Below are positions 1-11,732 of a stretch of DNA of 64,000 nucleotides, in pieces. Position numbers and translations under genes: made by a program. Positions within the stretch are counted from its first letter, which is position 1; each line of letters opens with the position of its first letter. The DNA is taken from contig JAFKAC010000013.1 in the NCBI GenBank assembly GCA_025766275.1, positions 248,001 through 312,000 on the forward strand, written 5' to 3'. The notes beneath the pieces were generated by a model, which saw nothing but the letters and a program-made list of their open reading frames with translations, searched no databases and was not told where the DNA came from. This DNA is from Lactarius indigo. Lineage: Eukaryota > Basidiomycota > Agaricomycetes > Russulales > Russulaceae.

Positions 1-108
1 TACAACATCGCTGTCCTGCGCGAGTTATGTGCCAAGAAGGGCATTGAAGTTGATGGGGGAGGCTCAAGACCGCTGAAGAAACCGTATATCAATGCACTAC
101 TAAGCCAT
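1..108 (+). pseudogene. 3' end of a SAP-like module, partial at window edge
   Basis: The frame starting at base 1 is open and reads a SAP-like helix-extended-helix pattern (VLRELCAKKGIEV ... YINALL). The same pattern occurs in the Tnp2 transposase 5' half at 38,481-38,580 (VLRILCEEKGISV ... LIELL), so this is probably the tail of a related transposase-associated gene lying upstream of the window. A donor GTGAGA follows at 109 and an acceptor CAG at 147-149 would give a 41-nt intron; the next exon is open only to about 231. SAP modules bind DNA, but that role is inference here. No Tnp2 C-terminal region follows, so the gene is either truncated or of another type. Confidence 0.4.
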
Positions 109-282
109 GTGAGACGACACTCATCATCGCTCCCCACTACTATTGACAGCCCGAGCTAGCAGAGTCAAGGGGATCACAAAAATCCAGAACAAACAGGATT
201 GAAAATTAGACTTCCGTACTTCTTGCCACGAATTGTCAGTATCTCCTTGGATATATAAAACTAAACCTCCAATCGCACCTAC

Positions 283-1038
283 ATGATCCGACAGAATAAG
301 AAACGGACCATCGACAACGCAGACGACAGAAACCGAAAATGCCAGCGACGGAGTAAAGAACCAAGCGCTATCCAATTCGCTCAGCCCACGACAGTAGCGC
401 ACTTACATATGGCTATGGACCCACCTGACATGACTGTGGACGCACCCGACATGGCTGTGGACACACCCGACATCTCACACGGGGCCACTCCTCCAATCGT
501 ACTGAAAAGCCCTCGAATCGATACGGCACTGGCATTGAAAGGCCATCTAGTGCATATTCCTGCTGCAAATGCTGCTCCTGTACCGGAACCGACTTCTCAG
601 CCATTGACGACTGCAATTCCGAGCAAACGACCCTACCCTTTCAGTAGGGACGAAGCAAGGAAAAAGAAAAAGACCGGAGGATTGATCAATGTAAGGATCT
701 ATGCGGAACGGAAGGATGTAGATCACACACATGAGATCCAATGCGCCTTGACGCCGGATGGTGGGCTGAACCTTGTGAATTTGTCTCGGAAAATGAACCT
801 CACAATGTGTCAGGCAAGTCGAGTTGATATCATTCCGATATTTGGTCTTAGCGCTCATTACCTCCCAAAGGTTCTGGACGCTCGCTACTCACGACCGTGG
901 GTTGGCAAGCATCCTGTCCTGGAAAGTGGTGCTATTAAATTGTTGAAAGCGAAAGAGGGATACTTGCGAGTGGTCGGTCAGGCACCTCCACCAGTCAGAG
1001 ATCAGGAACCATCGCGCTTTCCTTCATGGCAGTCCTGA
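283..1038 (+). CDS. hypothetical protein, 251 aa
   Basis: Unrecognised open frame with its own ATG and a TATATAAA motif about 30 nt upstream (near 250-258). The N-terminal third is basic (KKRTIDNADDRNRKCQRR). It is followed near residues 45-66 by a short repeat built on PDM-VD- (PPDMTVDAPDMAVDTPDIS), a second basic patch (RKKKKTGG) and a less biased C-terminal half. No family signature is visible. It follows the SAP-like fragment on the same strand and could be an exon of the same gene. Base composition resembles the neighbouring genes. Confidence 0.4.
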   Translation: MIRQNKKRTIDNADDRNRKCQRRSKEPSAIQFAQPTTVAHLHMAMDPPDMTVDAPDMAVDTPDISHGATPPIVLKSPRIDTALALKGHLVHIPAANAAPVPEPTSQPLTTAIPSKRPYPFSRDEARKKKKTGGLINVRIYAERKDVDHTHEIQCALTPDGGLNLVNLSRKMNLTMCQASRVDIIPIFGLSAHYLPKVLDARYSRPWVGKHPVLESGAIKLLKAKEGYLRVVGQAPPPVRDQEPSRFPSWQS

Positions 1039-1198
1039 GTCGCAAATTGTATCTATAGTATAATAAAATTTAAATACGAGGCAGGAAACAAATCTAGATC
1101 AAGGGTAATTGGATGAGAAGCGAAGCGCTCTACGCGGGAGTTGGTATACGCACCCTCGGACACCTAAAAAAACGCTAGCGTGCACCATGGAAGGACAT

Positions 1199-2649
1199 CT
1201 ACCTGGGATCATGACTATAACTCGCATTCTTCAAGCGTTGGCAATGGTAGGCAATAGTTGACGGAGGTATGGGCGTGCCTACTGCGGCGTAGACATTTGT
1301 CTCGTTGCAGATATCTGGGTTACGAGATTATGTACGACGTCTATCAAGAACGTGAAGATGTGAGGTGAAACATCCAGGATAAATGTCGTGTACCCACCAC
1401 GATGACACATGATAGTATCGGCATTGCAAGAGGCCTTCAGCTGTCTCCATTTTTGCTGAAGGTAATGGCCACTCCACATGTTCCACGCGGGATCATTGAG
1501 GGACTTCCAGTCAATGTCATCTTCGTCGTCGACATCGAGAGAAGCGATCCTATGTACTTGATAGTTAGCCAATACAAAATCAACAACACATGGCACGCAC
1601 TTGCAAATGAGAACGTAGCTATCGTCTTCTTTCCAACGCTGCGTCTTTTCTTCGTTTCGAGCTTTCCCTTCGAGGGTATCAGACCTGCAGAATCACATGG
1701 ACACGATAATATTATAAATGAGCGAAGAACACACCATTTGTTCTGACATTGCTTTGGTGTCCGTATCGCACCCATTGCCTTTGATACGGAAACCCAGAAT
1801 CCTCGAGCTGACATGTCCGATTTACCATCCTGGGCCAGCCCCTCGATTGCATGTAAGAGTTGGCATTCCTCCTCCGATGACCAGGTTCCTTTTGAATATC
1901 CACAGCGTCAGATGACGCATAAGTTGAAAAGTCGGCGATACTGTTTTACACACCTCTCCATTTAGTTTCCTTATATTGTGTATGCTGACGGAACCGATCA
2001 CTACAATCGGTGGCTGAACGCTGCACTAAGTCCACGACAGCGGCCCAGTCCTTTCCATGTGTCTGGACAGCTCTGGATTGGACGGTCAGACAATAGTATG
2101 TGTCGACTCGGCAGGACGTACTTACATTCGCAGCTGTTCGTCCTCTGCCGCACTCCACTTCCCCGCCTTTCCAATGGAGTCACGCGCACGCCGAACGTGA
2201 TAAAAGATCGACTTTACCCCCCTCTGGGGCACAGTACGAGCTGAGACCACATATCAGTATGCAAGCCAACACAAGACAATTAGACAAATTTAACGCTAAC
2301 CAACGTAGCCCCAAAATCCCTTGGCAGGCTCAGAAGAGTGTATCAAATCGTCCAGTCGCTCATTATCTAAGTCGTTTTCCTGGACAGGGACGGGCAGCTA
2401 AAAGGCTATCAGCCTTGGACGTCCTACACACCTTCTGGTACATCTGAATCGCGTCATGAATTTTTTGTATTTCCTCTTTCGTGAACGGGCCCTTGCGACA
2501 AAGAATTCCTGAAAGCGTGCAGTTCAGATTCGTTCCTGAAAGGAGATGGACCAAACCTCACCAGCTTCCTCAAACTGTTTGACACTCATCCATCGTGTCG
2601 CCAGGAACTCCGCCTGGTCCTCCAATGACACGCTAAGGTGCTTGGTCAT
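1199..2649 (-). CDS. Reb1/TTF1-type Myb DNA-binding protein (spliced)
   Basis: Reading the minus strand from an ATG at 2,649 through about eight exons with GT-AG introns gives one continuous Myb-type protein. In order it reads MTKHLSVSLEDQ; the entry helix KGPFTKEEIQKIHDAI; GFWGYVARTVPQRGVKSIFYHVRR; a Myb repeat GKWSAAEDEQLR then GKDWAAVVDLVQRSATDCSD; a second repeat GTWSSEEECQLL then FWVSVSKAMGAIRTPKQCQN; and a third DWKSLNDPAWNMWSGHYLQQ. Tryptophan spacing and the RTPKQCQNKW motif match fungal Reb1 and animal TTF1, which bind rDNA terminators and block or terminate RNA polymerase I. Acting in the nucleus or nucleolus is inferred from the family. The last exon and stop (about 1,199) are the least certain. 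No disabling mutation was seen. Confidence 0.75.
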
Positions 2650-3791
2650 GGGGAAGACAAGTCAGTGGGCCGAGCTACAAAAAAAAATGTTTCTCCACAA
2701 TTGTGTCGCTAGAAAACACTGCCCAAAGGGAGAGCAAGGTAGACAACACCAACTAATAGACTAGCCAACTACCAATATGTTTTCATTTCACTTGACACTT
2801 CTCTAAATTTTCGTTACAGTACTATACTATACCCACTCGCAGACGAATACACGTGGGGGGAAAGGAGACAATTTTGCGTAGCGATCCACGAAGGTCTATC
2901 CGCCTGCTACATGGCCGGTTGAAGCCGGAGAACCGGACCGACCTGTCAGCCACTCCTTTGTTCGATCGTGGTAATTGGTAATTGGTAGCTCAGAGCGATT
3001 GACTGGCGATCTCAATGAGTGTAGATCTCGACATACTACAGTAAGTTATCCCTTGGTGATAATTGACCATGGGAAGGCGACATTGTAGCACAAGGGGCTT
3101 GCGGAAGTGTAGTTAGATATAGGCGGTACAAATTTCTCATAAGGCCGATCAAGAGGCCGATAGGGAAAGGGGGGTATGTATTTACATACGCAGGCGCTTG
3201 TCCAAATATGGTATTACATTCTACAGCAAACGGCTTGGTAATTCACCATGTATGGCCCGGGGCGCCTAAAATTCCGCGAGCCCCTTGATCCCGGGCCCCA
3301 CTGCTCCAAAAGCAAAAGCAAAAGAACAGCTTGTGGAGTATCGTTTCCTCACCACCCGTAAGTTACGTCTGTATACTGTACAGTACGACACCTCCACAAA
3401 GCTGTTAAAGAGTGGCTTATGGTCATGTCGGGATAACTCAATACACGCCATTCTCCACAAAATATATGCTAAGGTACCATGAGCGCCTTGACGAACGCTC
3501 ATCTAGACCAGTCTATCTGTATCCATCTGTGAGGCCTTCGAGTACGAGTCGTGCAGTGGCAGGCACGGCTATTGTTTTCCTCGTTTGCCCCCGCTCCAAA
3601 AGTAAACAGAACGTGGCGCCTGAGCGCGTTTGGGTCTATTATTTCCTCGCCGATGAAATATCTACTGCCAGTGTACGCAATACGCTCAACGCACAACGCT
3701 GATCCCTCTCGTCACAACGCGATCTGATGGCGCTTCCTTGTATTAATGGCGCGATGTCGTACCTCAATAAAAAAAATGAGACAAAAATTCG
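2650..3791. other. intergenic, no supported gene
   Basis: Only short overlapping frames on both strands, with no intron signals that link them. A short A-rich motif (CTCCAAAAG...) occurs twice, near 3,303 and 3,594. The stretch from 2,985 to 3,045 looks faintly tRNA-like but lacks a B box. Nothing functional is claimed. Confidence 0.4.
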
Positions 3792-4307
3792 TCATCGAAT
3801 TGGCAGGGACAGTGACTTACGGGGAAGGAGGCTGGAATGGGCATACGAAGGGCCAGGCGACACTTCCACCACGGATGAGGTAGGAGAGGGTGTGCGAGCT
3901 TGGTGTACACGCTTGCACCGGCGAGGTGTGTGGGAATCATCGCGCAGCCCAGCGACGGCATCCTTGAACTCTTGCAGAGCCTCTTGGAGTTCCTGATGTA
4001 GCGCCGTAAGCTCTTGGCGCAATTCTTCCTGCTCCTTTCGGAGGGTATGGTTGGAGTCACGGGCTTTCTTTGCCTCCTGGAGTGTGACATTGTGGTAGGT
4101 GCCGTGAATGAAGTAATGAGTGGCCCACGCGTCACAAATCTTGCACTCGTCGTCATGGAGGACGAGGTGCGTGTCTTCGTGATACTTCCATTCCATTTCG
4201 GGATCCGGATCATCATCAAATGGGTCGGGCGTGTCCGGGTAGCGTTTACGGGTGGACATTTTCCCTCCGCGAGCGTGGATCAACGGTGACGATGGTTGTT
4301 GCGACAT
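3792..4307 (-). CDS. hypothetical acidic/coiled-coil protein, 171 aa
   Basis: Single-exon frame with its own ATG; a second in-frame ATG at residue 17 (GGKMSTRKR) could be the real start. The N-terminal part is acidic (DTPDPFDDDPDPEMEW). A CKIC pair near residue 56 with nearby histidines could bind metal. Residues about 78-118 form a clear amphipathic heptad stretch (LRKEQEELRQELTALHQEL), a likely coiled coil, followed by a basic Ser/Pro tail. The family is not recognised. Codon use looks coding, and the short size is compatible with a lineage-specific agaric protein. Confidence 0.5.
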   Translation of the reverse strand: MSQQPSSPLIHARGGKMSTRKRYPDTPDPFDDDPDPEMEWKYHEDTHLVLHDDECKICDAWATHYFIHGTYHNVTLQEAKKARDSNHTLRKEQEELRQELTALHQELQEALQEFKDAVAGLRDDSHTPRRCKRVHQARTPSPTSSVVEVSPGPSYAHSSLLPRKSLSLPIR

Positions 4308-4504
4308 CTTGCAAGTGGTAAGAAAACTGAGGTCGTATAAACACGGGATTCACCTATATATATAAATTTGTGGTTCTCGCCTAGCGAGCGGATTCTGCCG
4401 CATTCTAGGGGCCTCGTGGTACTCTGCAGCCCCACTCTGCCGTTCCCACCAACGTCCGACGAGTCGCTTGGCGGCTCATTTTGCCTCCGTATCCGTCCCC
4501 TCGT

Positions 4505-4610
4505 TTTTTTTTTTTTTTTGAATCTATCCGTTCCCTCGTTTCCCTGAATTCCAACATGACCCGCTGTCCACTGGAGTCGGAGAACCGGATCACCTCGCCG
4601 AGCCATCGGT
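4505..4610 (-). pseudogene. retroposed RNase H fragment with poly(A)
   Basis: On the minus strand the peptide LQWTAGHVGIQGNEGTD matches the last catalytic block of transposon RNases H (WTPGH-GI-GNE-AD). It is cut off at once by a run of about 17 A (T run on the plus strand, 4,505-4,521). This looks like a very short fragment copied from a polyadenylated RNA that ended inside the RNase H region, as non-LTR machinery makes. The upstream sequence loses the RNase H frame within 20 codons. Confidence 0.5.
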
Positions 4611-4684
4611 CAATAGAGAGGACGCGCATAATAATTGACTTGAGAAATTTGTCGAGATGCGCGCACGAGTCTATAATGGTGCAA

Positions 4685-7284
4685 TTATCTTTTTAATATA
4701 TTCACGACATCCTCAACTGCACAGTGTGAAATATCGCCAGAGGACTCAAGCTCAATGGTGCAGGACCCACGTTCCAGCTTGAGCAGTTTCCCCACTTCTC
4801 CGATCCAACGGTATCCGGTAATGACTACCTTATTCCCTTCAGATGGTATCCAAGGTATGAGGTTTGATGGGTTGACGGAGACTTGAGTTAGTCTCTTCCT
4901 AAGGACAACCGACACAACCACTTCATTCGGTTTTGGTGGGATCTTCTGCCTTGTCACAGGTACCGTCTTTGCGACAAGTCCATTCAAACTAGCATGTGGG
5001 GACGATGCTGGAATGCCCCAAACATGGAATGGAATGCATTCCTCCCTTAGCGCTCCCTGGATTTCTTCCGCAAAGAGCCAGTGTGTCCGGGCTTACTCGG
5101 GATAAGGACACAAAACATTCGAGTGATCACTGATGACTCACCCGGTCCTTGAAACGAGCTCCGAGGGTATAATGTGCTCTCCTCGGGTTCTTCTGGTTCT
5201 GGCGTGACGGCACGAGGCACGTCTTCCGGAGGGGGTGTACAGTTCAGGCGACTCGGTGATGCCACTGGCATTGCAATGGGTCTGTCAGGTTGAGGCTTTG
5301 TGAGATGGGGCAGTAGCGGACAACACAGTACGCACTCCAGTCCAAATTCGCCAAACTGAAAGTGTTGCCTTGCCTGACCATGCAATGCTACCTTCGCGTC
5401 CAATTCAACATAAACACCAATAGGATCCTCGGCCTTGACGAGGCCACGATACCCCTTGAAAGAGCCTCTGGTGATCATTACTCGCTTTCCTTCCCAAATG
5501 CAACGGTGCTCGGTCTTAGGCAAAGTAACGGCTTGAACACCTGATACCATTATGTCGTCTACGTTGATATTGATCTGAACCTGTCATGAGTTCGTCGTCG
5601 GCGATACGGACCTAGACTTACATGTTTCCCGCTCACTCCATCAATGACTCGGGCGATGGTGCCGTCTGGTTCTTGTAATATGCGACCCCGGTGCATTGCA
5701 CCGCTTGCCCCTGGGAATTCAACATAGAGACCCGGAGTGAAACGGAAAAACCGAAGGGGAGGACTAAAGAATTGGATACTGAGTGTCGACCTATTAATCT
5801 ATGGGTCCAGAAATCAATCAGGGGATATGGAAGGGGAAGGATGAGGGCTGTAGGCGCACCTCTGCATTGGCTTCCCTGTCCAGAAAGGTTACTTTCTGCT
5901 CATCATGGTCAATGGCGACCACCATACCAAAGGAGCCTGACCAGCGGTCCTTGACGCAGTCACCTGGGTGAAAATGGGGAGTTAGGTCGCGCAAAGAGAT
6001 GCGAATGATCAGCCCGGAATGTTGCTCAGGGCTTTGAGTAACCACGTCCGCGACATTATCTTGAATTCTTTCGGTGCGACCGATGACGCCAGCGTATTCT
6101 TCAGACACTACCAGCACCCTATCACCAACTTGAGCCGAATCCTGTGCGAAGCGTTTGAGACATGGGTGGAAAGGAGGATGAGATTGGATTATGGCCGACT
6201 GTATGAATGGCGTAATGTTCTGAGGGGAATGCTCCAAGACACGAAGATAGGTCAATGGAATGGGCTCCATGACGAGCCCATCCTCGTACATGCTCCCTCT
6301 GAAGAGAAACTTGTTGGGCCCGAGAACCTTTACTTTCCTCTGGCCATATTGCTGGGTGAGTTCTGCAGCAGTCCATGCATGTGGGGCTGGCCGCCCATCT
6401 CTCTTCCGCTTGCCGCCCGATTGAGGGATCCGGGGCACGAATACCACAATGACGTCCCACTGGTTTGACTCGGAGACGTTCGATTTGTAGACATATCCAA
6501 CATCGTCGCGATATTGTCCAGCTATACAGCGCACCCATTGTCCGACCTCTATCCGAGCGGACGAATGGGGTCGGGAGGAGAGTATTCCAACGTACTTGGC
6601 TGGCGGAATGAACCGCGGTTGCTTGTCACAGACAGTAACCAAGCCATCCACTGCATGGTGAGCTTCTCTGACGTCGAACGCCTCAATGAACACATATCCC
6701 GGTATAGAGGGCAGAGCAAAGGTCGACGTGATGGCTGGTGGGTGTATTTCACGAGGCAAAAGACACCGACGACAAATCTGGCATATGACATCGGCTTCTC
6801 GTCCAAGCTGTACACCAGGTGTTAGCATCTGCTTGTACATAATACAGAATACCGACCTTCACCCTGACGGACCATATACTAGGATCGGTCGAGCGCGGCA
6901 CTCGAAACGGCAGGGGGATGTCATCAATTGTCGTGTATGAGGACCGCGTATTGTGCCCAGCTCTTGTTACGATTCTCACTGCTTCGTCTTCGAGGTCCTG
7001 TGCTTCTACGTTGGCACTAGCACGTGAGATGATTTCCGTCTCGTCGTCCAGAACCTCCTCCTCATCATCCAAGAGCTCACCTAAAAGATACACATAGACC
7101 GTGATGAACGACAAATGCATGTGGCTTACCAGGATAATCCTCTCCCTCATCCAGTTCCTCCTCATCCTCGCGCGCGACGATTGCTTCGATATCAAGAAAG
7201 TGGAGTGCCTGTAAATTAACAGATTAATGATATTGTTCCAAGACTCGTGTCAGCAGACTTCGGACTCACGGAGAATCCAGACAT
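4685..7284 (-). CDS. Spt5-like protein: acidic N terminus, NGN and KOW domains (spliced)
   Basis: The ATG at 7,284 opens a 15-nt first exon (MSGFS) with donor GTGAGT. Later exons join in frame: ALHFLDIEAIVARED; a strongly acidic stretch (ELLDDEEEVLDDETE); DPSIWSVRVK leading into the NGN domain (LPSIPGYVFIEAFDVREAHHAVDGL); and then several KOW-like modules (SARIEVGQWVRCIAGQYRDD, VGDRVLVVSEEYAGVIG, FHPGDCVKDRWSGSFGMV, TPGLYVEFPGASGAMHRGRI, WEGKRVMITRGSFKGYRG). The last exon ends NILKR-stop at 4,685. Spt5 with Spt4 clamps elongating RNA polymerase in the nucleus. This copy lacks the repetitive C-terminal region of canonical Spt5, so it is more likely one of the expanded agaric Spt5-like paralogues than the housekeeping gene. 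No stop codon interrupts the joined frame. Confidence 0.7.
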
Positions 7285-7669
7285 TTTTCAACGTGCAGCA
7301 CTGGAGGTGACGTGATTGAACAAATGGGTGAGCGGAGCGGAGCGCTACTGTTTGAATCACTTCCCTTTTAGGTGGCGCCCGATGGCTTGGCAAATTGTGT
7401 AAGTCGATTTGCCTTTGTTTTATAATATTCTAGTGTCCACGTGCTTTGGTCCTCGTCATTGTACCACCGTATCACCTATTAGGTTCACTGTAATCATATA
7501 TGTTGTTCTGTCCGAAAGTTGGGACTACAACTCGCTAGTCATCAAATGGCTCAGCTGGCACACTCGTTCAGGTATTATATACATGTTATATATTCTAACG
7601 GTCATCCATCTGGAACAAAAACAGGTATTAGACAAGACGAGATCACGTTGGACGGGAGTATGTGTACCT
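7285..7669. other. intergenic between two minus-strand genes
   Basis: Contains the presumed promoter of the Spt5-like gene and the 3' end of the membrane-protein gene. Short frames on the plus strand (7,409-7,731) have no recognisable content. Confidence 0.4.
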
Positions 7670-8983
7670 TCAAGTCACTTGAACTGGCATTAAGACGCGC
7701 CGGGCCTCTATCCTCCCCACCCATCCTTTAAAATTCTTGTCCAGTTTGTCAACAGGAACATGCAAGCGTGCAGTCTTGGGGCCAGTTTGGTGCTCACTGA
7801 GAGCCGTGAGGTCGCTCCGCACGCCATTGAACGCGTAAATACCTAAGGACAACGAGTCCCTTGCCTCTCTCCAGAGATTATTAATGCAGTGTAAATCGGC
7901 GCCTCGACCCTCTAGGATGCGTAGCGCACCGTGGTGTGCACCAAAAAAGGTCAACATCTTGGAGTTTATTTTTTCCTTCTCCTGCTTTACAGCCGTGACT
8001 TCAACAGCCAACAGACTCGATATCTCCAGGGCAATAGATTCCAGGAAGCGGAGGTCATGATATACGGACTCACCATGCATGACAAGGCGACGTGCATGGG
8101 CAGTTGTGGTATCCCCGACGAGAGCGAGTGCTTCCAAAATGGCCTGTTTGGAACGGTGGGCCCGATTGAACGTTATCAACCTCGATAACAAGCCCGGATG
8201 CAAGTCAACTCACAATTTGGCAAAGATAGCATCGTGTTCGAGTAACATCCTAAAACAGTCACCATCAAGGGGCGGGTTTTTTCGAGTTATATGGACTTAC
8301 TCGTCAATCACAGTCTTGACAAGAGCAACGTGAGATCCGGAGGAAAGTTCGGACGCCCAGGCACATTGAAGAAAGTCCTTGAGCTTATCTGACAGCTCAT
8401 GACGTCGACTGAGATCACTTGCCCATACGAGCGCCAGCACAGCAGAGGTAGCATTGGTTGCTTTGCGGATCATAAAGTCAACTGCGGGGCCGTGTATGTC
8501 CTCGTTGATAAGAAATGGTTGCCACGACAAAGAACGATCCACATTAGGGTCGAGTGGAGATAGTAGTCCATCGCTAACTCCCGCGCAGAAAAGGTTCTTG
8601 AAGGGTAAAGGAAGGGCACATATGGCTAACGTGATTGAGTGTGTGTTTCGAGCCACGGTGTGCGCCTGCGACGCCAGGTGTGACGTAACTCCTGACACCC
8701 CAGATAGAATGAACTGTAGTAAAATGGTGAATATGAAGACATAATGGAGGAGGCGAGCGACGGCCTTCCCAAGTCCCCTCGGAGTAGCCAAGGGAAAGCG
8801 ACCGAGATGGTAGACAACATTGAGGATCTCTCGTGATAGGGAGAAATACGCGCAGACTCGGGATAGGAAGGGCAAGAGTGGGAGTGTTGTCGTGGCTTTG
8901 TGAAGATCGATGATATTGCCATTCTGGGATTCCAAGGGTGAGCGAGACGAGGGGTGCGAACGCATGCTTCCCTGATCCGACAT
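7670..8983 (-). CDS. hypothetical membrane protein (spliced, three exons)
   Basis: The ATG at 8,983 starts a frame reading MSDQGSMRSHPSSRS. After a donor GTAAGT inside IDE it joins to MLLEHDAIFAKL, and after a second short intron to LITFNRAHRSKQAILEALAL, ending at 7,670. One strong transmembrane segment is visible (LLHYVFIFTILLQFILSGVSGV, residues about 82-103). The long C-terminal part is helical and soluble in character. The architecture resembles uncharacterised agaric membrane proteins; no enzymatic motif is seen and no function is proposed. Both introns have GT-AG ends and the joined frame has no stop. Confidence 0.6.
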
Positions 8984-10212
8984 TTGGAGGCGAGATTATG
9001 GGGATGCGACCACGTAATGACTCTCGCTTCTTGAGCTTTTCGTCTTATAATGACCACTAACCGTAGCCCGAAGACTATGGTAAGCTCGCTAGATGGAGAA
9101 AATAACTGGATCAATACAATTGCAGTATATACGCACGAGATAGATCCAGCGAGGTTCAGTAGAAGTTGTCCACAATACAACAGTCGATAGGAGTTGGATA
9201 AAATATTTGTTCGTCGTGTGCAATGGCAGTGACCTCCTCGCTGATATCTGCCACCCGCGCGATCATAGCAACGAGATGTATCTGCAGTCGACGGCGGTGG
9301 ATTGTTTGTGCGATGATCTCGGCCACGTGTGTAATAATGGGCGAGAATGGAGATTGACACCTGCTTGAACCGTATCTAGGTTAGCTCCCGCCCATCGTTC
9401 CATTCCAGCACTACAACGGAACAGCAAGTTTCCATGGCCATCAGGTCCCTGCCCCCGCTGATCGCCCTAACCGAGCGATTCAGACAAACGCCACCAGTGG
9501 GACAATGACACCTGCTCGAACCATATCTAGGTTAGCTCCCCGCCCATCGTTCCATTCCAGCACCACAACGAAACAGCAAGTTTCCATGGCCATCAGGTCC
9601 CCGCTCCCGCTGATGGCCCCAACTGAGCGATTCAGACAAACGCCACTGGTGGGACAAAAACACTCACAAGTCCTAATAGTTTTGGTGTTGCGTGTTGCGT
9701 CTACCGCAACAATTTATTAAGTTTATTCGCCGCATCAGTGGTAATGGAATGAAACCACCTGGTGAGGTGACAGTGACAACAACGACGGACGAAGAAACCG
9801 AGCGAAAGACTCCACCATGGGTTTTTCCGGCGGCGATAACACGCGCACTACACGGCCGAGGGAGATGCACGTGATGTCTTCGGCCGTGTAGCCCTCAGGT
9901 TCAAATGCTCCGCGCAGTCCGTACTTAATTCTTCTTTGGCTCTTGGCTCCATTTCGTATGGGTTCCATTGTCATTTCGTTGTCAAACTGCTATTGTCTCA
10001 AGACCACCTGCTCCATGTCTGCTGACTGGAAAGCCAATCTAATTTAGTTGTTGGCGTTCGTTTTGTTATGACTCTGGGGCTGTTTTGCGACTGCGAGCGA
10101 AAACTGCGCTCTTGTTAATTGTTGAAGTCACTGCTCGCCGGGCTGGCGCAAGGCGTAAAACGTTAAAAATCGCTAGCTTCTCCTGATGAGAAGCCCATCG
10201 CACTGACCAGAA
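8984..10212. other. intergenic with a tandem duplication
   Basis: No convincing gene. A hydrophobic frame on the minus strand (8,626-9,360) overlaps the membrane-protein gene and is rejected. A 79-codon minus frame at 9,735-9,974 has an ATG but no recognisable domain. The 151-bp tandem duplication is listed separately. Confidence 0.4.
9356..9657. repeat. 151-bp tandem duplication
   Basis: Two head-to-tail copies (9,356-9,506 and 9,507-9,657), both starting GACACCTGC and ending near GGTGGGACAA or CAGTGGGACAA, differing at roughly a dozen positions. No coding potential is apparent. The divergence shows that the duplication is not an assembly duplicate. Confidence 0.85.
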
Positions 10213-11732
10213 ATGTCACAATCTCCGCGCTCCGATACTGTAGAGTTCACCCTTCAGAATACTCTTCGTGGTCATACGAAAGCAATCAATCATCTCGCTG
10301 TTAGCCCGGACAAGACCCGTTTAATAAGCATTGGTGTGTTCTCTCATTGTCTCACCTCACGCCTTTTCGCTAAGGAATGGTTAGGTGACGATTCTAGGAC
10401 GGTCGTTTGGTCTGTTGCTTCTGGTGAGAAGCTTTTCGCAGTGGAACGGCCTTTCAATGGCCCAGCCACGGCTGTGTCTTGGGCGAGTCGTGATAACAGC
10501 CGCTTTGTGGTTGGGTTCGCCAGTGGAGATCTCCATCTCTTTTGGAGTGAAAGCGAAAAGGTAATCAAATTTACTTGGGTGGCTTGACTTGATCTTATCT
10601 CCATTGCGCCTAGTCGTACAGTGATAATATCGGCGTGTCAGGAGGGAAGGGACCTGTCGAGGGTATTGTGTACGACCCAATCCACGACCGGATTGCCTCT
10701 ATCTGCGCAGATTCGACTCAGTTGTGGAGAATCAAAGGGAGCATCTTGGCCCCGGTTCTTTCATCGCCATTTGAATATGAAGGATATGGCAAATGTGTTC
10801 AATTTTGCGACAATGGGGCAAGTGTTGTCATGTACTATCTAGATACTCACGAGTGGTACGTCGGCGTCTTCACTTATTCTCCTATTGGCTCAAGTATCAT
10901 AGCTTATGTTATTCGATAAACCCTTGGGAGAAGAGGTGGTCGAAAAGGTTGAACACTCGCATGTACGACTCCCAATACTTCTCATTTGATTCTGTTCTCA
11001 GTTACAAACAGTGGCTATGTGACTCCAAACCACGACGGCAAGCTCTTGCTTGTATCCAATCTCAAAGATGGCATTGATGAATATCAATTTCCGAGCATGG
11101 AAAAGGTCCAGACGTTTACTCACCCCATAGAGAAGAATTGTATTCTTCAAACCAAGACGCTACCATTATGGAACCTCATTGTTGCAGGTGGTGATGATGG
11201 CTTCGCTCGAGTGTTCAACCGAATCAGTGGCCAACTGGTCAGTGAGATTCATCATGGAGGTAAGCATCCACCTTTAACTAAATGGGCGCATTGTTGATAC
11301 GTTGCAGTTCATGGCCAACAAATACAGGTTGTTGAGGTAAGCCTTACAGCAATGGTATGAATTAGTTGGTTACTTTCAAATTTAGGCTTTTGCCAACTCT
11401 GGCAATCGGTGCATGGTAATTACGGCTTCCTCGGGTCGAGCACCATATGAGTTGAAAGTGTGGAGTTATCAACCAGAGAAGGTGTGTGTGGTGCAGATTA
11501 TTACAGAACATGTTCTGAATCCGATTTCAAGGTCCAGGTCTATTCAAAGGAATTGTCAGCGGTATCTCCTGCAAACTTCTCATCTTCAGCTTGGTGTGAT
11601 CGAATTGCCATTGCATTTATTGCCTTTCTATTCATGTTATTACTTATCGCGATTGTTGCCGCTGTGATTTTTTTGGCCGGAATGTTTGACATCTCAATAT
11701 TAGCATACACGACGCCCATCAGGATTGAATAG
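10213..11732 (+). CDS. WD40-repeat protein with C-terminal membrane anchor (spliced)
   Basis: The ATG at 10,213 begins MSQSPRSDTVEFTLQ. Introns with GT-AG ends at 10,334-10,384, 10,561-10,613, from 10,856, and further downstream join WD-type blades: LRGHTKAINHLAVSPDKTR, DDSRTVVWSVASGEKLFAV, DNSRFVVGFASGDLHLFW, IHDRIASICADSTQLWRI, GYVTPNHDGKLLLVSNL, NLIVAGGDDGFARVFNRISG and ELKVWSYQPEK. A 50-nt intron (11,482-11,531) then leads to a tail with one long hydrophobic segment (IAIAFIAFLFMLLLIAIVAA), so the propeller is probably tethered to a membrane. The family is common in Agaricomycetes and its role is unknown; a scaffold is the safe inference. No disabling change was seen. Confidence 0.75.

Noticed and set aside
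2985..3050. tRNA-like stretch with TAGCTCAGAGCG
   Set aside because: An A-box-like start is present but no B box and no foldable acceptor or anticodon arms.
8626..9360. 244-codon minus-strand frame with hydrophobic segments
   Set aside because: Overlaps the better supported membrane-protein gene in another phase and contains no conserved motif.
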